DNA from: Candidatus Rokuibacteriota bacterium
GTDB taxonomy: Bacteria > Methylomirabilota > Methylomirabilia > Rokubacteriales > CSP1-6
Assembly: GCA_016200085.1 (NCBI GenBank)
Contig: JACQFL010000036.1
Coordinates: 62,001-126,000, forward strand
Direction: 5' to 3'
DNA length: 64,000 bases
Below the pieces are notes generated by a model. That model worked only from the letters and a program-made list of their open reading frames with translations, ran no database searches and was not told where the DNA came from. The translations under genes were made by a program, and so were the position numbers. Position 1 is the stretch's first letter. Every line of letters begins with the position of its first letter. This document shows, in pieces, positions 25,187 to 34,035 of this stretch.

Positions 25187-26398
25187 TTACTTCAGGGCGA
25201 AGGTGTCGATGGCGAGGGCGGCGATGTGGCGGCCGATGGCGAGGGAGGCGGTCGCGCCGGGCGAGGGGGCGTTGAGGACGTGGATCGCGTGGGCGTCTCT
25301 GACGATGTGGAAGTCGTCGACGAGGGCCCCGTCCGGCGCCACGGCCTGGGCGCGGATGCCCGCGCCGCCTCGCTGCACGTCCTCGCGCCGGAGCTCGGGC
25401 ACCAGGCGCTGCAGGGCCCCGACGAACATCCCCTGGTTGAGCGAGCGCAGCATCTCGTAGGCGCCGGTGCGCCAGTACTTGCGCGCCATCGCCCGGAAGC
25501 CCGGGTAGCGGAGCGTCTCCGCGAGCTCGGCCAGACGCACGCGCCCGAAGGTGTAGCCCTCGCGCGCGAAGGCGAGCACGGCGTTCGGCCCCGCCTCCAC
25601 GTCGCCGTGGACCGTCCGCGTGAAGTGGACGCCGAGGAACGGGAACTCGGGGTCCGGGACGGGATAGATGAGGCCCCGCACGAGATGGCGCCGCTCGGCG
25701 CGCAGGAAGTAGTACTCCCCGCGGAAGGGGATGATCTTGACGTCGGGCTCGGCGCCCGCCATGCGCGCGACGTGATCGGAGTAGAGGCCGGCGCAGTTCA
25801 CGAGGTTGCGTGCGGTGACGACGCCGGCCGGCGTCTCCAGCGCGTAGGCGTCGCCGGGCGGCCGGATCGCGGTGACGCGGGACGACAGCCTGATGGCGAC
25901 CCCGTGCGCCTCGAGATCGCGGGCCATGGCGGCCGCGACCTCCTTGTAGTCCACGATCGCCGTGTTCGGCGAGTGGATCCCGCCGATGGCCGAGGCGTGC
26001 GGCTCGAGCTCGCGCAGGCGGGCGACGTTGATCATCGCCAGGCCGGGCACGCCGTTGGCCATCCCGCGCTCGTAGAGGGTCTGCAGGCGCGGCAGCTCGT
26101 CGTCGCGCGTGGCCACGATGACCTTGCCGCAGCGCTCGACGGTGATCCCGTGCTCGGCGCAGAACTCGCTCATGAGCCGCGCGCCCTCCACGCACAGGCG
26201 CGCCTTGTAGGAGCCGGGCTTGTAATAGATGCCGGAGTGGATCACGCCGCTGTTGTGGCCGGTCTGGTGCGCGGCGAGATGGTCCTCCTTCTCGAGGAGG
26301 GCCACGCGCGCGCCGGGCGCCTTCTCGAGGAGCGCGCGGGCGGTGGCGAGGGCCACGATGCCGGCGCCGACGATCGCCACGTCGTAATGGTCGGGCAC
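25187..26398 (-). CDS. lhgO: L-2-hydroxyglutarate oxidase/dehydrogenase
   Basis: A 403-residue FAD-dependent DAO-fold enzyme that oxidises L-2-hydroxyglutarate to 2-oxoglutarate. Seen: the Rossmann loop [21 protein letters not shown] (6-26), the family block [20 protein letters not shown] (about 44-63), [14 protein letters not shown] and the C-terminal [17 protein letters not shown] start. A TATACT box on the minus strand (26407-26412) predicts an almost leaderless mRNA. It is divergent from the MaoC-CitE pair. Confidence 0.93.
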   Translation of the reverse strand: MPDHYDVAIVGAGIVALATARALLEKAPGARVALLEKEDHLAAHQTGHNSGVIHSGIYYKPGSYKARLCVEGARLMSEFCAEHGITVERCGKVIVATRDDELPRLQTLYERGMANGVPGLAMINVARLRELEPHASAIGGIHSPNTAIVDYKEVAAAMARDLEAHGVAIRLSSRVTAIRPPGDAYALETPAGVVTARNLVNCAGLYSDHVARMAGAEPDVKIIPFRGEYYFLRAERRHLVRGLIYPVPDPEFPFLGVHFTRTVHGDVEAGPNAVLAFAREGYTFGRVRLAELAETLRYPGFRAMARKYWRTGAYEMLRSLNQGMFVGALQRLVPELRREDVQRGGAGIRAQAVAPDGALVDDFHIVRDAHAIHVLNAPSPGATASLAIGRHIAALAIDTFALK

Positions 26399-26457
26399 GG
26401 GGACGTAGTATAACGTGTCTGCCGCGCCACGCCGGCGCGGACTCCAGGGAGGTCGCC

Positions 26458-26907
26458 ATGGCGGGGAAGTACTTCGAGGAGCTCGAGATCGGCCGCGCGT
26501 TCCGCCACCAGCCCGGGCGCACCGTCACCGAGGCGGACAACATCTGGTTCTCCTGCCTGACCATGAATCCCCAGCCGCTGCACGTGGACTTTCACGCGGC
26601 CGCGAAGGCGGAGTTCGGCAAGCCGCTGGTCAACAGCATCCTCACCCTCGGCATCGCCGTCGGCCTGTCCGTGGGCGAGACGACGCTCGGCACCACGGTG
26701 GGCAACCTCGGCTTCGAGAAGATCGAGTTCCCCCGGCCCGTGTTCCACGGCGACACGATCTACGCGGAGACCGAGGTCGTCGACCGGCGCGAGTCGAAAT
26801 CCCGCCCGCAGTGGGGCATCGTGACCTTCGAGCACCGGGCGATGAACCAGCACGGCGAGGTCGTGATGCGCGCGCGGCGGCAGGCCATGATGCGGAAGCG
26901 GCCGTGA
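26458..26907 (+). CDS. MaoC-family dehydratase, mesaconyl-CoA-hydratase-like
   Basis: A 149-residue hot-dog hydratase. The motif [18 protein letters not shown] (about 33-50) is the substrate-binding block of the mesaconyl-CoA hydratase-like MaoC group. A GGGAGG ribosome-binding site precedes the ATG, and a TATAAC box lies at 26409-26414. The stop overlaps the CitE-like gene (GTGA). A MaoC hydratase with a CitE/beta-methylmalyl-CoA lyase is the known pair for C5 dicarboxyl-CoA interconversion. Confidence 0.88.
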   Translation: MAGKYFEELEIGRAFRHQPGRTVTEADNIWFSCLTMNPQPLHVDFHAAAKAEFGKPLVNSILTLGIAVGLSVGETTLGTTVGNLGFEKIEFPRPVFHGDTIYAETEVVDRRESKSRPQWGIVTFEHRAMNQHGEVVMRARRQAMMRKRP

Positions 26908-27794
26908 CGGCGCCGCGCCCGCGGCGCTCGCTGCACTTCGTGCCCGGCGGCCAGGAGCGCATGATCGCCAAGGCGCTCACGCTGCCCGCGGACGGGCTCA
27001 TCCTCGACCTGGAGGACGCGGTGCCCCCCGACCGCAAGGCGGCGACGCGGCCGATCGTGCTGGGATGGCTGCGGGGGCTCGACTTCGGCGGCCGCGAGCG
27101 CTGGGTGCGGATGAACCCGATCTGGGGGCCGCTCGGCCGCGCCGACGTCGAGCAGACCATCGCGGGACGGCCCCACGGCTACGTCGTGCCCAAGCCGCGG
27201 CACGCCGGCGACGTCCGCGAGCTGGCGCAGCTGCTCGACGCGCTCGAGGAACGGCACGGCATCCCACCCGGCGCGACCCGGCTCTGCCTCATCGCGACGG
27301 AGACCCCGGAAGGGCTGCTCAACATCCGCGAGATCGCGGCGGCGAGCCCGCGGATCGCCACGGTCTCGTGGGGCGTGGAGGACCTCGGCGCCGCGATGGC
27401 GCTCGGGCGCGTCCGCGACGCCGCGGGCCGCTACCTCGACATCCCCCGCTACGCCCGCGTGATGTGCGCCGTGGCGGCGTCCGCCGCCGGGGTGGAGGCG
27501 ATGGATACGGTCTACACCGACATCGCCGATCTCGACGGCCTGCGGCGCGAGTGCGAGGAGGCGGTCGCCATGGGCTTGACGGGCAAGATCTCGATCCATC
27601 CCAACCAGGTCCCCGTGATCAACGCGGCGTTCACGCCGTCGCGCGAGAGCGTGGACGAGGCGCGCGAGCTCGTGGCCGCGTTCGAGGAGCACGCGCGGCG
27701 CGGCGCGTACGCGTTCACGTTCAAGGGCCAGATGGTCGACGCGCCGCACCTCGCCCGCGCGCGGCGGATCCTCGCGCGCGCGGGTCTTTCCTAG
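26904..27794 (+). CDS. HpcH/HpaI aldolase / citrate-lyase beta-subunit-like (CitE) lyase
   Basis: A 296-residue TIM-barrel lyase splitting 3-hydroxyacyl-CoA or malyl-CoA-type thioesters with Mg2+. Landmarks: [32 protein letters not shown] (Mg-binding Glu/Asp, about 29-45), [11 protein letters not shown] and [15 protein letters not shown]. The GTG start is translationally coupled to the MaoC gene, which is why I reject the longer track ORF. A malyl-CoA or methylmalyl-CoA lyase role is inferred. Confidence 0.9.
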   Translation: MTAPRPRRSLHFVPGGQERMIAKALTLPADGLILDLEDAVPPDRKAATRPIVLGWLRGLDFGGRERWVRMNPIWGPLGRADVEQTIAGRPHGYVVPKPRHAGDVRELAQLLDALEERHGIPPGATRLCLIATETPEGLLNIREIAAASPRIATVSWGVEDLGAAMALGRVRDAAGRYLDIPRYARVMCAVAASAAGVEAMDTVYTDIADLDGLRRECEEAVAMGLTGKISIHPNQVPVINAAFTPSRESVDEARELVAAFEEHARRGAYAFTFKGQMVDAPHLARARRILARAGLS

Positions 27795-27824
27795 AGCGGT
27801 TGCGCGCGTGAACGACGGTGGGCG

Positions 27825-27979
27825 TCACGGCGGGTCCTGCCCGGGGGTGAGGCTCGGCTTCGTCCTCGCCCTTTGGTTCGATGGGCCATGGGCGGTCGAA
27901 GACAGTACGCCGGCATCCAAGAGGTTACCGGGGGCTGCGGGCGAAGCCGAACCTCGTCCCCGGTCACCCGCTGCCGTGA
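27825..27979. repeat. 155-bp palindromic element 2, imperfect terminal arms
   Basis: Arms 27842-27865 and 27939-27962 are inverted copies with 20 of 24 bases paired. Outer TCACGGC/GCCGTGA extends the element to 155 bp. It occupies most of the 232-base gap before the alcohol dehydrogenase gene. No gene is seen. Confidence 0.65.
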
Positions 27980-28026
27980 GGTCGTGCCTCGCCATTCGGC
28001 GCCCGCCGCTTCGCTCGGACTAGCCA

Positions 28027-29040
28027 GTGCGCGCGATGGTGCTTCATGGACCGGGGCCGATCGAGGGCGGACCGCTTCGGGTCGAGGACGTCGATCCCCC
28101 GGTGCCCGGCGTGGGCGAGATCCGGGTGCGCGTATCGGCGTGCGGGATCTGTCGGACCGATCTTCATGTCGTCGAGGGGGAGCTTCCGGCGCGGCGGGCG
28201 CCCCTCATTCCCGGGCATCAGGTGGTGGGACGGGTTGACGCGCTTGGCTCGGGCGCGAGCCGATTCGCCCTGGGGGAGCGGGTGGGGATCGCGTGGGTCA
28301 GGTGGACGTGCGGGGCGTGCGGGTTCTGTCGGACGGGGCGGGAGAACTTGTGCGAGCGGGCGGAGTTCACGGGGTGGACGGCGGATGGGGGGTACGCCGA
28401 GCAGGCCGTGGTCCCGGAGGCGTTCGCGTACGCCATTCCCGCGGCGTTCGGTGATGCCGGGGCGGCGCCGCTGCTGTGCGCCGGGATCATCGGCTACCGG
28501 GCGCTTCGCCTGGCGGCGGTGCCGTCCGGCGGCGGGCTCGCCCTCTATGGCTTCGGGTCGTCCGCCCATATCACGCTGCAGGTCGCGCGGGCGCGCGGCG
28601 TGGAGGTCTACGTGTGCACCCGCGAGCCGCGCCACCGCGCGCTGGCGCGCGCGCTCGGCGCGACGTGGGTGGGCGCCGCCGCGGAGCCGCTCCCGGTGGC
28701 GGTCGAAGGCGCGATCATCTTCGCCCCGGCGGGCGAGCTCGTGCCCGCGGCGCTCCGCAGTCTCGCGCCGGGGGGCACGCTCGCGCTGGCGGGCATCCAC
28801 ATGAGCGACGTCCCGTCGCTGGCCTACGCGGATCTGTACCGCGAGCGCGTGATCCGCAGCGTCGCCAACAACACGCGCGACGACGGCGAGGGACTGCTGC
28901 GGGAAGCCGCGCGCATCCCGCTCACCCCCGAGGTCACCACGTTTCCCCTCGCCGACGCCAATCGCGCGCTGGGGGAGCTCAAGCGCGGCGGCTTCGCGGG
29001 CGCGGGCGTGCTCTTGACCGACGCCGCTCGCGGCGTATGA
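28027..29040 (+). CDS. Zinc-dependent alcohol dehydrogenase (MDR family)
   Basis: A 337-residue medium-chain dehydrogenase. Catalytic-zinc ligands appear in SACGICRTDLH (Cys near 39) and IPGHQVVG (His near 62). The structural zinc site CGACGFCRTGRENLC (about 95-109) is complete with four cysteines. The cofactor loop is GFGSSAHITLQVAR, degenerate compared with GxGxxG. The overall pattern is that of AdhA/AdhP-like primary alcohol dehydrogenases. GTG start at 28027, 19 bases before the aminotransferase-fold gene. Confidence 0.88.
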   Translation: MRAMVLHGPGPIEGGPLRVEDVDPPVPGVGEIRVRVSACGICRTDLHVVEGELPARRAPLIPGHQVVGRVDALGSGASRFALGERVGIAWVRWTCGACGFCRTGRENLCERAEFTGWTADGGYAEQAVVPEAFAYAIPAAFGDAGAAPLLCAGIIGYRALRLAAVPSGGGLALYGFGSSAHITLQVARARGVEVYVCTREPRHRALARALGATWVGAAAEPLPVAVEGAIIFAPAGELVPAALRSLAPGGTLALAGIHMSDVPSLAYADLYRERVIRSVANNTRDDGEGLLREAARIPLTPEVTTFPLADANRALGELKRGGFAGAGVLLTDAARGV

Positions 29041-29059
29041 TCACCGCGCGGAGGACGAC

Positions 29060-30346
29060 ATGAGCGATGCGAAGGATCTCCTGGCGCGGGCCGCCGCGGT
29101 GTTCCCCGGATGCGTGCTCGGCAGTCACCGCAGCGGGCCGGGCCTGGAGTTCGTGGTCCGCGAGGGGCGCGGCGCCTATCTCTGGGACACCGCCGGCCGA
29201 CGCTACATCGATTACCTGCTCGGCTCCGGTCCGATGGTCCTGGGCCACGCGCATCCCGCCGTCGTCGAGGCGGTGCAGAAGTACCTCGGCCGCGGGACGA
29301 CGTACATGCTGCTGAACGAGCCGATCGTCGAGCTGGCGGAAGAGATCGTGCGCGCGGTGCCCTGCGCCGAGCAGGTGCGCTTCACCTCGAGCGGCTCCGA
29401 GGCGACGTTCTTCATGCTGCGCGCCGCGCGGGCGGCGCGGGGGCGCGAGAAGGTGATGAAGTTCGAGGGCGGCTTCCACGGCACGCACGACTACGCCGTC
29501 ATGAGCGTGGCGCCGCGCTCGCCGAAGGCCTTTCCCGCCGCCATGCCCGACTCCTCGGGCATCCCTCACGCCATCGACGAGACGGTCCTCATCGCTCCCT
29601 ACAACGACCTCGCAACCACGGAAGCCCTCATCGCCGCCCACCACCAGGAGCTCGCCGCGGTCATCGTCGAGCCCTACCAACGCGTGATCCCGCCGGCGCC
29701 GGGATTCCTGTCGGGGCTGCGCGCGGTGACGCGGCGCTACGGGGTGCTGCTCGCCTTCGACGAGATCGTGACGGGCTTCCGCCTCGCCTACGGGGGCGCC
29801 CAGGAGTACTACGGCGTGGTGCCCGATCTCGCCGCCCTCGGCAAGATCGTCGCGGGCGGCTTCCCGCTCGGTGCCGTGTGCGGCCCGGCCGCGATCATGC
29901 GGCACTTCGATCCCGCCCTCGAGGGCACGGGCGACTACGTGTGGCAGGCGGGCACGCTGAACGGCAACCCCATCGCGGCCGTGGCCGGCCTGGCGACGCT
30001 CGCCGAGCTGCGCAAGCCGGGCGCCTATCAGCGGCTGCACGCGCTCGGGTCGCGGCTGCGCGACGGCCTGGCCGCGGCGGCGCGCCGCCAGGGGCTGGCG
30101 GCCCGGGTGAGCGGCGAGCCGCCGGTGTTCGACATCATCTTCACCGATCGCGACGTCGTCGACTATCGCGCGACGCTCACCGCCGACCGCGCGCGCATCC
30201 GCGCGTTCAACGAGGAGTGCGTGCGCCGCGGGGTGGTGAAGGCGGTCAACAAGATCTACGTCTCGCTCGCGCACACGGACCGCGACGTGGAGGAGACCCT
30301 CGGCATCTTCGACGAGGCGCTGCGCGCCGCCGCCGCGCGCGGCTGA
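29060..30346 (+). CDS. Class III PLP enzyme, glutamate-1-semialdehyde aminomutase-like
   Basis: A 428-residue fold-type I PLP enzyme. The PLP lysine lies in AALGKIVAGGFPLGAVCG (about 256-273) and FDEIVTGFRLAYGG provides the cofactor Asp. TSSGSEATFFMLRAARA and FEGGFHGTHDY are typical of HemL-like aminomutases and related omega-aminotransferases. It is not placed with haem genes, so a GSA-type aminotransferase acting on another substrate is as likely as true HemL. GGAGGACGAC before the ATG supports the start. Confidence 0.88.
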   Translation: MSDAKDLLARAAAVFPGCVLGSHRSGPGLEFVVREGRGAYLWDTAGRRYIDYLLGSGPMVLGHAHPAVVEAVQKYLGRGTTYMLLNEPIVELAEEIVRAVPCAEQVRFTSSGSEATFFMLRAARAARGREKVMKFEGGFHGTHDYAVMSVAPRSPKAFPAAMPDSSGIPHAIDETVLIAPYNDLATTEALIAAHHQELAAVIVEPYQRVIPPAPGFLSGLRAVTRRYGVLLAFDEIVTGFRLAYGGAQEYYGVVPDLAALGKIVAGGFPLGAVCGPAAIMRHFDPALEGTGDYVWQAGTLNGNPIAAVAGLATLAELRKPGAYQRLHALGSRLRDGLAAAARRQGLAARVSGEPPVFDIIFTDRDVVDYRATLTADRARIRAFNEECVRRGVVKAVNKIYVSLAHTDRDVEETLGIFDEALRAAAARG

Positions 30347-30366
30347 CGCCCTGCGCCGTGCGGGGC

Positions 30367-30394
30367 TTGACCAGGGGCGACATCGGAGTAGACT
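30367..30394 (+). promoter_or_regulatory. Promoter of the candidate structured RNA
   Basis: TTGACC (30367-30372), 16-base spacer, TAGACT (30389-30394), about 20 bases after the preceding stop. Predicted transcription start near 30401. Confidence 0.4.
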
Positions 30395-30400
30395 TGGCCT

Positions 30401-30637
30401 GAGGCGGTCGGAAGGCGCCCCGACCCCTCGCGGCAGCACTCCGCTGCAGGAGGTGCGGTAGATGGAGAATGCTCCACCGGATCTGAGAGCCGCGCCGTCG
30501 GGAGCGTGCTAGCCGCTCCGGATCGGCGCCAAGACGGACGTAGATAAGGCTCCGACTCTTGCCGGGGCGTGCAGCGTGATGACGCTGCGACATGTGGCGG
30601 CGGGCGGGCGTGATGCTCCCCGCCGCCCGACTTTTTT
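30401..30637 (+). ncRNA. Candidate structured non-coding RNA of about 237 nt
   Basis: This gap has no credible ORF, but it has a promoter, a chain of hairpins and a T6 terminator. Stems include GGTCGG/CCGACC flanked by GAGG/CCTC, GCAGC/GCTGC, TGGAG/CTCCA, a two-tier GCGCCG-GGAGCG/CGCTCC-CGGCGC stem near 30492-30530, GCTCCG/CGGGGC and GCAGCG/CGCTGC. It does not show the conserved cores I know for RNase P, tmRNA, SRP RNA, or TPP and cobalamin riboswitches. GC-rich DNA forms chance hairpins, so confidence is moderate. It could also be a leader of the C39-like peptidase gene. Confidence 0.4.
30601..30637 (+). terminator. Intrinsic terminator
   Basis: CGGGCGG (30601-30607) pairs with CCGCCCG (30623-30629) and is followed closely by TTTTTT (30632-30637). 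T-runs of this length are rare in this window. Confidence 0.7.
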
Positions 30638-30676
30638 CAGGCGCACAACCGCCCGTGTGCCGCGCGGTGATCGACG

Positions 30677-31693
30677 GTGATCACGGAGCTGTTCGGGATG
30701 GCGTCGGGGCTGGCCGAGGGGGTCGTGGCCGCCGCGGTGCCGCCTGCCTGCCGCCGGCCTCTCGATCGCCCGTCGTCGATCGCCGCTGACGGCGCCGACG
30801 TCGTCGTCGAGTCCCCCGTCTGGCGGCCGCGCGCCGGCGGCCGTCATCTCGTGCCCTCCCTGAGCGTGCTCGCGCCGGCGTCGCATCGCCTCCGTCTCGA
30901 GGTGTCCGTGCGTGACGGCACGGCGTGGTCCCCGTGGATCGCCACGGCCAGCTTCGGCGGCGGCGCCTTCGCGCCGATGGGCGATGCCTGTGCGGCGCTG
31001 CGCTGCGACGTCGACGTCTTCACCGCCGCGACCCCCGTGGAGGCGGTGCGTGTCCGCGTGCGGCTGTCCCGCGCCGAGGCGCCGGCGATCCTCGACGCAC
31101 CGTGGCTCCTCGCCCTCTCCGCATGCGACCTCGAGGGTGGGGTGGTGGAGAGCGAGGCCGGTCCGCCCGCGAGACTGCCCGTCCCCGCGCTGAGCCAGAT
31201 GACGGCCGCGCCGGAGATCGCCCGGCGAATCTGCTCGCCCACGAGCGTGGCCATGACGCTGGCGTACTGGGGGCCTCGCGTCGAGCCCGAGGCGCTGGCC
31301 GCGGAGATGAAGCACGAGGCGCTCGACATGTACGGGATCTGGCCGGCGGCCGTCGCCGCCGCCGGGCGCCGCGGAGTGCTCGGCTACCTGCTCCGCTTCC
31401 CGGACTGGGCCGCGGCGGCCTGGTGCCTGGAGCGTGGCGTGCCGGTCATCGCGTCGATCGCCTACACGGCGGGGGAGCTGGCCGGCGCCCCGGTGGAGGA
31501 GACGACCGGCCACCTCGTGGTCCTCACGGGCTGCGAGGGCCGCGACGTGCTCGTCAACGATCCCGCGGCCGCCACGGCGGCCGACGTCCCGCGGCGCTAC
31601 CGTCGCGACGAGTTCGTGCGCGTCTGGCTGGAGCGCACCGGCGTCGGCTACGTCCTGTTCAGCCCGACCGGCACTCCGGCTGCCCCATCCTGA
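30677..31693 (+). CDS. C39-like papain-fold cysteine peptidase
   Basis: A 338-residue protein. A poorly recognised beta-rich N-terminal half (about 1-165) is followed by a peptidase_C39-like domain: catalytic Cys in RRICSPTSVAMTLAYWG (about residue 181), His in TGHLVVLTG (about 278) and Asp in VNDPAAAT (about 294). Unlike C39 peptidases of bacteriocin exporters it is not fused to an ABC transporter and no exporter is near. No clear signal peptide. GTG start at 30677 is uncertain; an ATG seven codons later is possible. Confidence 0.75.
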   Translation: MITELFGMASGLAEGVVAAAVPPACRRPLDRPSSIAADGADVVVESPVWRPRAGGRHLVPSLSVLAPASHRLRLEVSVRDGTAWSPWIATASFGGGAFAPMGDACAALRCDVDVFTAATPVEAVRVRVRLSRAEAPAILDAPWLLALSACDLEGGVVESEAGPPARLPVPALSQMTAAPEIARRICSPTSVAMTLAYWGPRVEPEALAAEMKHEALDMYGIWPAAVAAAGRRGVLGYLLRFPDWAAAAWCLERGVPVIASIAYTAGELAGAPVEETTGHLVVLTGCEGRDVLVNDPAAATAADVPRRYRRDEFVRVWLERTGVGYVLFSPTGTPAAPS

Positions 31694-31792
31694 CCGTCGC
31701 TCGAGCGCCGGGGAGGATGGCGGCCAGGCCCGCGGCCGCTCCGGGCCGGCGGACCAGACGGGATGGCCCCGGACGGTGTCCAGGGAAGGGTT

Positions 31793-31798
31793 TACAAT
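31793..31798 (+). promoter_or_regulatory. -10 box (TACAAT) of the lipoprotein gene
   Basis: TACAAT ends 9 bases before the ATG at 31808, predicting a leader of about 3 bases. No clear -35. Confidence 0.35.
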
Positions 31799-31807
31799 GA
31801 CCCTCCA

Positions 31808-32092
31808 ATGAGACGCATCGTCTTCGTGCTCCTGGCGCTGCCGGCCCTCTCGGCCTGTGGGGCCGTCGCGGCCGAAAAGCAGTGGATGAAGATCGACCAG
31901 TCCTACACGACCCTGGACTACCGTCGCGACCTCAAGGCGTGCACCAGCGGGGGTGGCTGGTTCCGCGAGGGTACCCTCGACGAGGCGTGCATGAAGGCGC
32001 GTGGCTGGGTCGACGTGGCCGTCCAGGAGGTCAAGCCGCCGGAACCGACGCCGTACCGGTCGGGTGTGCCGAGCGCGCCCAAGGGACGGTAG
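31808..32092 (+). CDS. Small lipoprotein of unknown function
   Basis: A 94-residue product. The N-terminus MRRIVFVLLALPALSACGA is a lipoprotein signal with lipobox LSAC (Cys about residue 17). The mature part has two more cysteines, a conserved-looking WMKIDQSYTTLDYRRDLKAC stretch and a proline-rich tail. The ATG at 31808 is chosen because it begins the signal sequence. Followed after 9 bases by the potassium-channel gene. No family recognised. Confidence 0.7.
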   Translation: MRRIVFVLLALPALSACGAVAAEKQWMKIDQSYTTLDYRRDLKACTSGGGWFREGTLDEACMKARGWVDVAVQEVKPPEPTPYRSGVPSAPKGR

Positions 32093-32101
32093 CATCGCCA
32101 C

Positions 32102-33100
32102 GTGAACCTGCGCCGGCTGCTCCACATCATCGTGCTCCTGGCCGGCGTCATCACCGCCGGCACCGCGGGCTACGTCGCCATCGAGGGCTGGCCCGTGTTC
32201 GACGCGCTGTACATGACGGTGACGACCGTGTCGTCCGTGAGCTACGGCGAGATCCACCCTCTCTCGACGACCGGGCGCGTGTTCACGCTCGGCCTGATCG
32301 TCGTCGGCCTCGGCACGGTGCTCTACGGGCTCAGCGCGATCACGGCGTTCTGGGTCGAGGGCGACCTGTCACACATGTGGGAGAGGCGAAAGATGGCGCG
32401 ACGGATCGCGGACCTCCACGGCCACATCATCGTGTGCGGGGGCGGCGACACCGGCCGCCACATCCTCCGCGAGCTGCTGGAGACCCGCACGGCGTTCGTC
32501 TGCGTCGAGCGGGACCCGGGGCAAGAGCCCGCGCTCCAGAAGCTCGGCGAGGACGTGACCTACATCATCGGCGACGCCACCGACGCCGACGTGCTGCGCG
32601 CGGCGGGCATCGGGCGGGCCCGGGGCCTCATCAGCTCGATGCCCTCCGACAAGGACAACCTCTTCGCCATCCTCACCGCCCGCGAGCTCAACCCCGGCCT
32701 CCGCATCGTCTCGCGCGTGCTCGCCGACGACACCCGCAGTCGCCTGCTGCGCGCGGGCGCGGACGCCGTGGTCTTCAACAAGAACATCGGCGCGCTGCGG
32801 CTGGCCTCGGAGCTGCTTCGCCCGCACGTCGTCGGGGTGCTCGACGCGATGCTGCGCGAGACCACCGCGGTCCGGGTGGAAGAGATCCTGGTGGGCGCCG
32901 GCGCGGCGGGTCTGGCGCTCGGGGGCCTCAAGCTGCAGGAGCGGACCGGCGTCGTGGTCTTCGCGTTCCGCGAGCGCGACACCGGGCGCTATGGCTTCAA
33001 TCCCGCGCCGGACCGCGTGCTCCACGAGGGCGACGTGCTCATCGCCTGCGCCGATCCCGACCAGCTGACGGCCGCCCGCGCAGTGGCCCGGGACGGCTGA
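32102..33100 (+). CDS. Two-TM potassium-channel-like protein with RCK/TrkA domain
   Basis: A 332-residue protein: TM1 (about 7-27), pore helix and filter (about 33-52), TM2 (about 60-80), then an RCK/TrkA-N Rossmann domain (about 106-225, HIIVCGGGDTGRHILREL) and a TrkA-C-like domain (about 250-325). This is the MthK/KtrA-like ligand-gated K+ channel layout. The filter reads TTVSSVSYGE, so the usual T-V-G-Y-G has become S-V-S-Y-G; ion selectivity may be altered. GTG start. Confidence 0.85.
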   Translation: MNLRRLLHIIVLLAGVITAGTAGYVAIEGWPVFDALYMTVTTVSSVSYGEIHPLSTTGRVFTLGLIVVGLGTVLYGLSAITAFWVEGDLSHMWERRKMARRIADLHGHIIVCGGGDTGRHILRELLETRTAFVCVERDPGQEPALQKLGEDVTYIIGDATDADVLRAAGIGRARGLISSMPSDKDNLFAILTARELNPGLRIVSRVLADDTRSRLLRAGADAVVFNKNIGALRLASELLRPHVVGVLDAMLRETTAVRVEEILVGAGAAGLALGGLKLQERTGVVVFAFRERDTGRYGFNPAPDRVLHEGDVLIACADPDQLTAARAVARDG

Positions 33101-33141
33101 CCGCGCGCGGCCCCCCAGGAGGGCCGCCGCTCCCCCGGCCT

Positions 33142-33372
33142 CTACCGTGCCGGCGTCGCGGTCCCGCGCTCGAATTCCATGAGGCGACCGTGCAGGGTCG
33201 CGGTGGCCGCCTGGTACCGTCGCAGCACTTCCGCGCGGCGGCCGTCGAAGCGGGTCCGCTCGAGCGCGACGCCGATCACCAGCCCCATCACCACCAGGTA
33301 GAGTCCGAGCAGGCCGGCGCCGAGCGCGATCCGCCACGCGCGCCGCGGCCGCGCCGTCCGCGTGGCGATCAT
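33142..33372 (-). CDS. Single-span small membrane protein
   Basis: A 76-residue protein with one transmembrane segment (about 15-37, LGAGLLGLYLVVMGLVIGVAL) and a basic N-terminus, followed by a charged helix. The ATG overlaps the stop of the upstream gene (ATGA). Last gene of a four-ORF minus-strand operon with a sigma-54-type promoter. No family recognised. Confidence 0.65.
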   Translation of the reverse strand: MIATRTARPRRAWRIALGAGLLGLYLVVMGLVIGVALERTRFDGRRAEVLRRYQAATATLHGRLMEFERGTATPAR

Positions 33373-33917
33373 CGCGGGCGCCCCTCCACTCGCGCCAGGG
33401 CGGCATCGTCCCGGCCCCGGTTGAATGCCGCCACGCGCGCGACCTCGTCGGGGCGCCGCGCGATCTGCCGCGCGATCTTGACGCACTGGAGGACCACGGA
33501 GCCGTCGCCGAGCCGGTCGAACGCCCGGCACGCCCGGAGCACGCCGTCGAGCGATCCGGCCTGCCGCGCCCGGAACATCGCGGTGAGGTACGTCTGACGA
33601 GCCTGTGGCTCCGCCGCGCGCGACGACTTCGATGCCGCACCCACCCGCAGCGTGGCGTCGCCGACCGCGAGCAGCCCCTCCCAGCCGCCGCTCTGCAGCG
33701 CGGCGCCGTACGCCGACGAGACGGCGCGCACGGCGGTCGTGATGTCTCCCGCCGCGATCGCCTCGTCGGCGGCGCGCACGTGCTCCACCCACGACAGGCG
33801 CGCCGGCGCCGCGATCGCCGCGGCTTCGGCCAGCGCGAGGAGCGCCAGCGCGATGGCGACGGCCAGGACGAGGGTGATCAGCCAGCCGTCGATGTGTCGG
33901 ACCAAGGTCTGTTTCAT
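33369..33917 (-). CDS. Membrane-anchored helical-repeat protein
   Basis: A 182-residue protein. One N-terminal transmembrane segment (about 13-38, LITLVLAVAIALALLALAEAAAIAA) anchors a probably periplasmic all-helical domain with TPR-like spacing (ADEAIAAGDITTAVRAVSSAYGAA ...). Start at the ATG 33917 with GGGAGGG upstream; the track start at 33983 ignores it. Coupled to the 76-residue gene by ATGA. Function unknown. Confidence 0.65.
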   Translation of the reverse strand: MKQTLVRHIDGWLITLVLAVAIALALLALAEAAAIAAPARLSWVEHVRAADEAIAAGDITTAVRAVSSAYGAALQSGGWEGLLAVGDATLRVGAASKSSRAAEPQARQTYLTAMFRARQAGSLDGVLRACRAFDRLGDGSVVLQCVKIARQIARRPDEVARVAAFNRGRDDAALARVEGRPR

Positions 33918-33921
33918 TGGC

Positions 33922-34035
33922 TCAGCCCTCCCGCCCCGTGAGTAGGCAGGGGCGGTGCCAAATGTGCCGGCCAGCAAGATCAACGACTTGCGTGCGGCGC
34001 TCCATCCATCGGGCCTGGTGGTGGTGGTGGATCAT
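33922..34035 (-). CDS. Possible 37-residue His-rich microprotein
   Basis: This ORF exactly fills the space between two better-supported genes: its ATG overlaps the upstream stop (ATGA) and its stop lies 4 bases before the next ATG. The peptide starts MIHHHHQARW and contains another HIWHRP. The histidine run comes from a GGTGGTGGTGG tract that also occurs in non-coding DNA at 34242-34257, so it may be a DNA motif rather than a gene. Confidence 0.3.
   Translation of the reverse strand: MIHHHHQARWMERRTQVVDLAGRHIWHRPCLLTGREG

Noticed and set aside
30592-30789. 65-residue ORF over the terminator region
   Set aside because: It spans the T6 terminator and overlaps the C39-like gene start in another frame; no homology or ribosome-binding site.
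34014-34031. GGT-repeat tract as a coding His-tag-like motif
   Set aside because: Only the 37-residue ORF makes it HHHH; similar GGT tracts occur in non-coding DNA near the regulators, so a DNA role is at least as likely.
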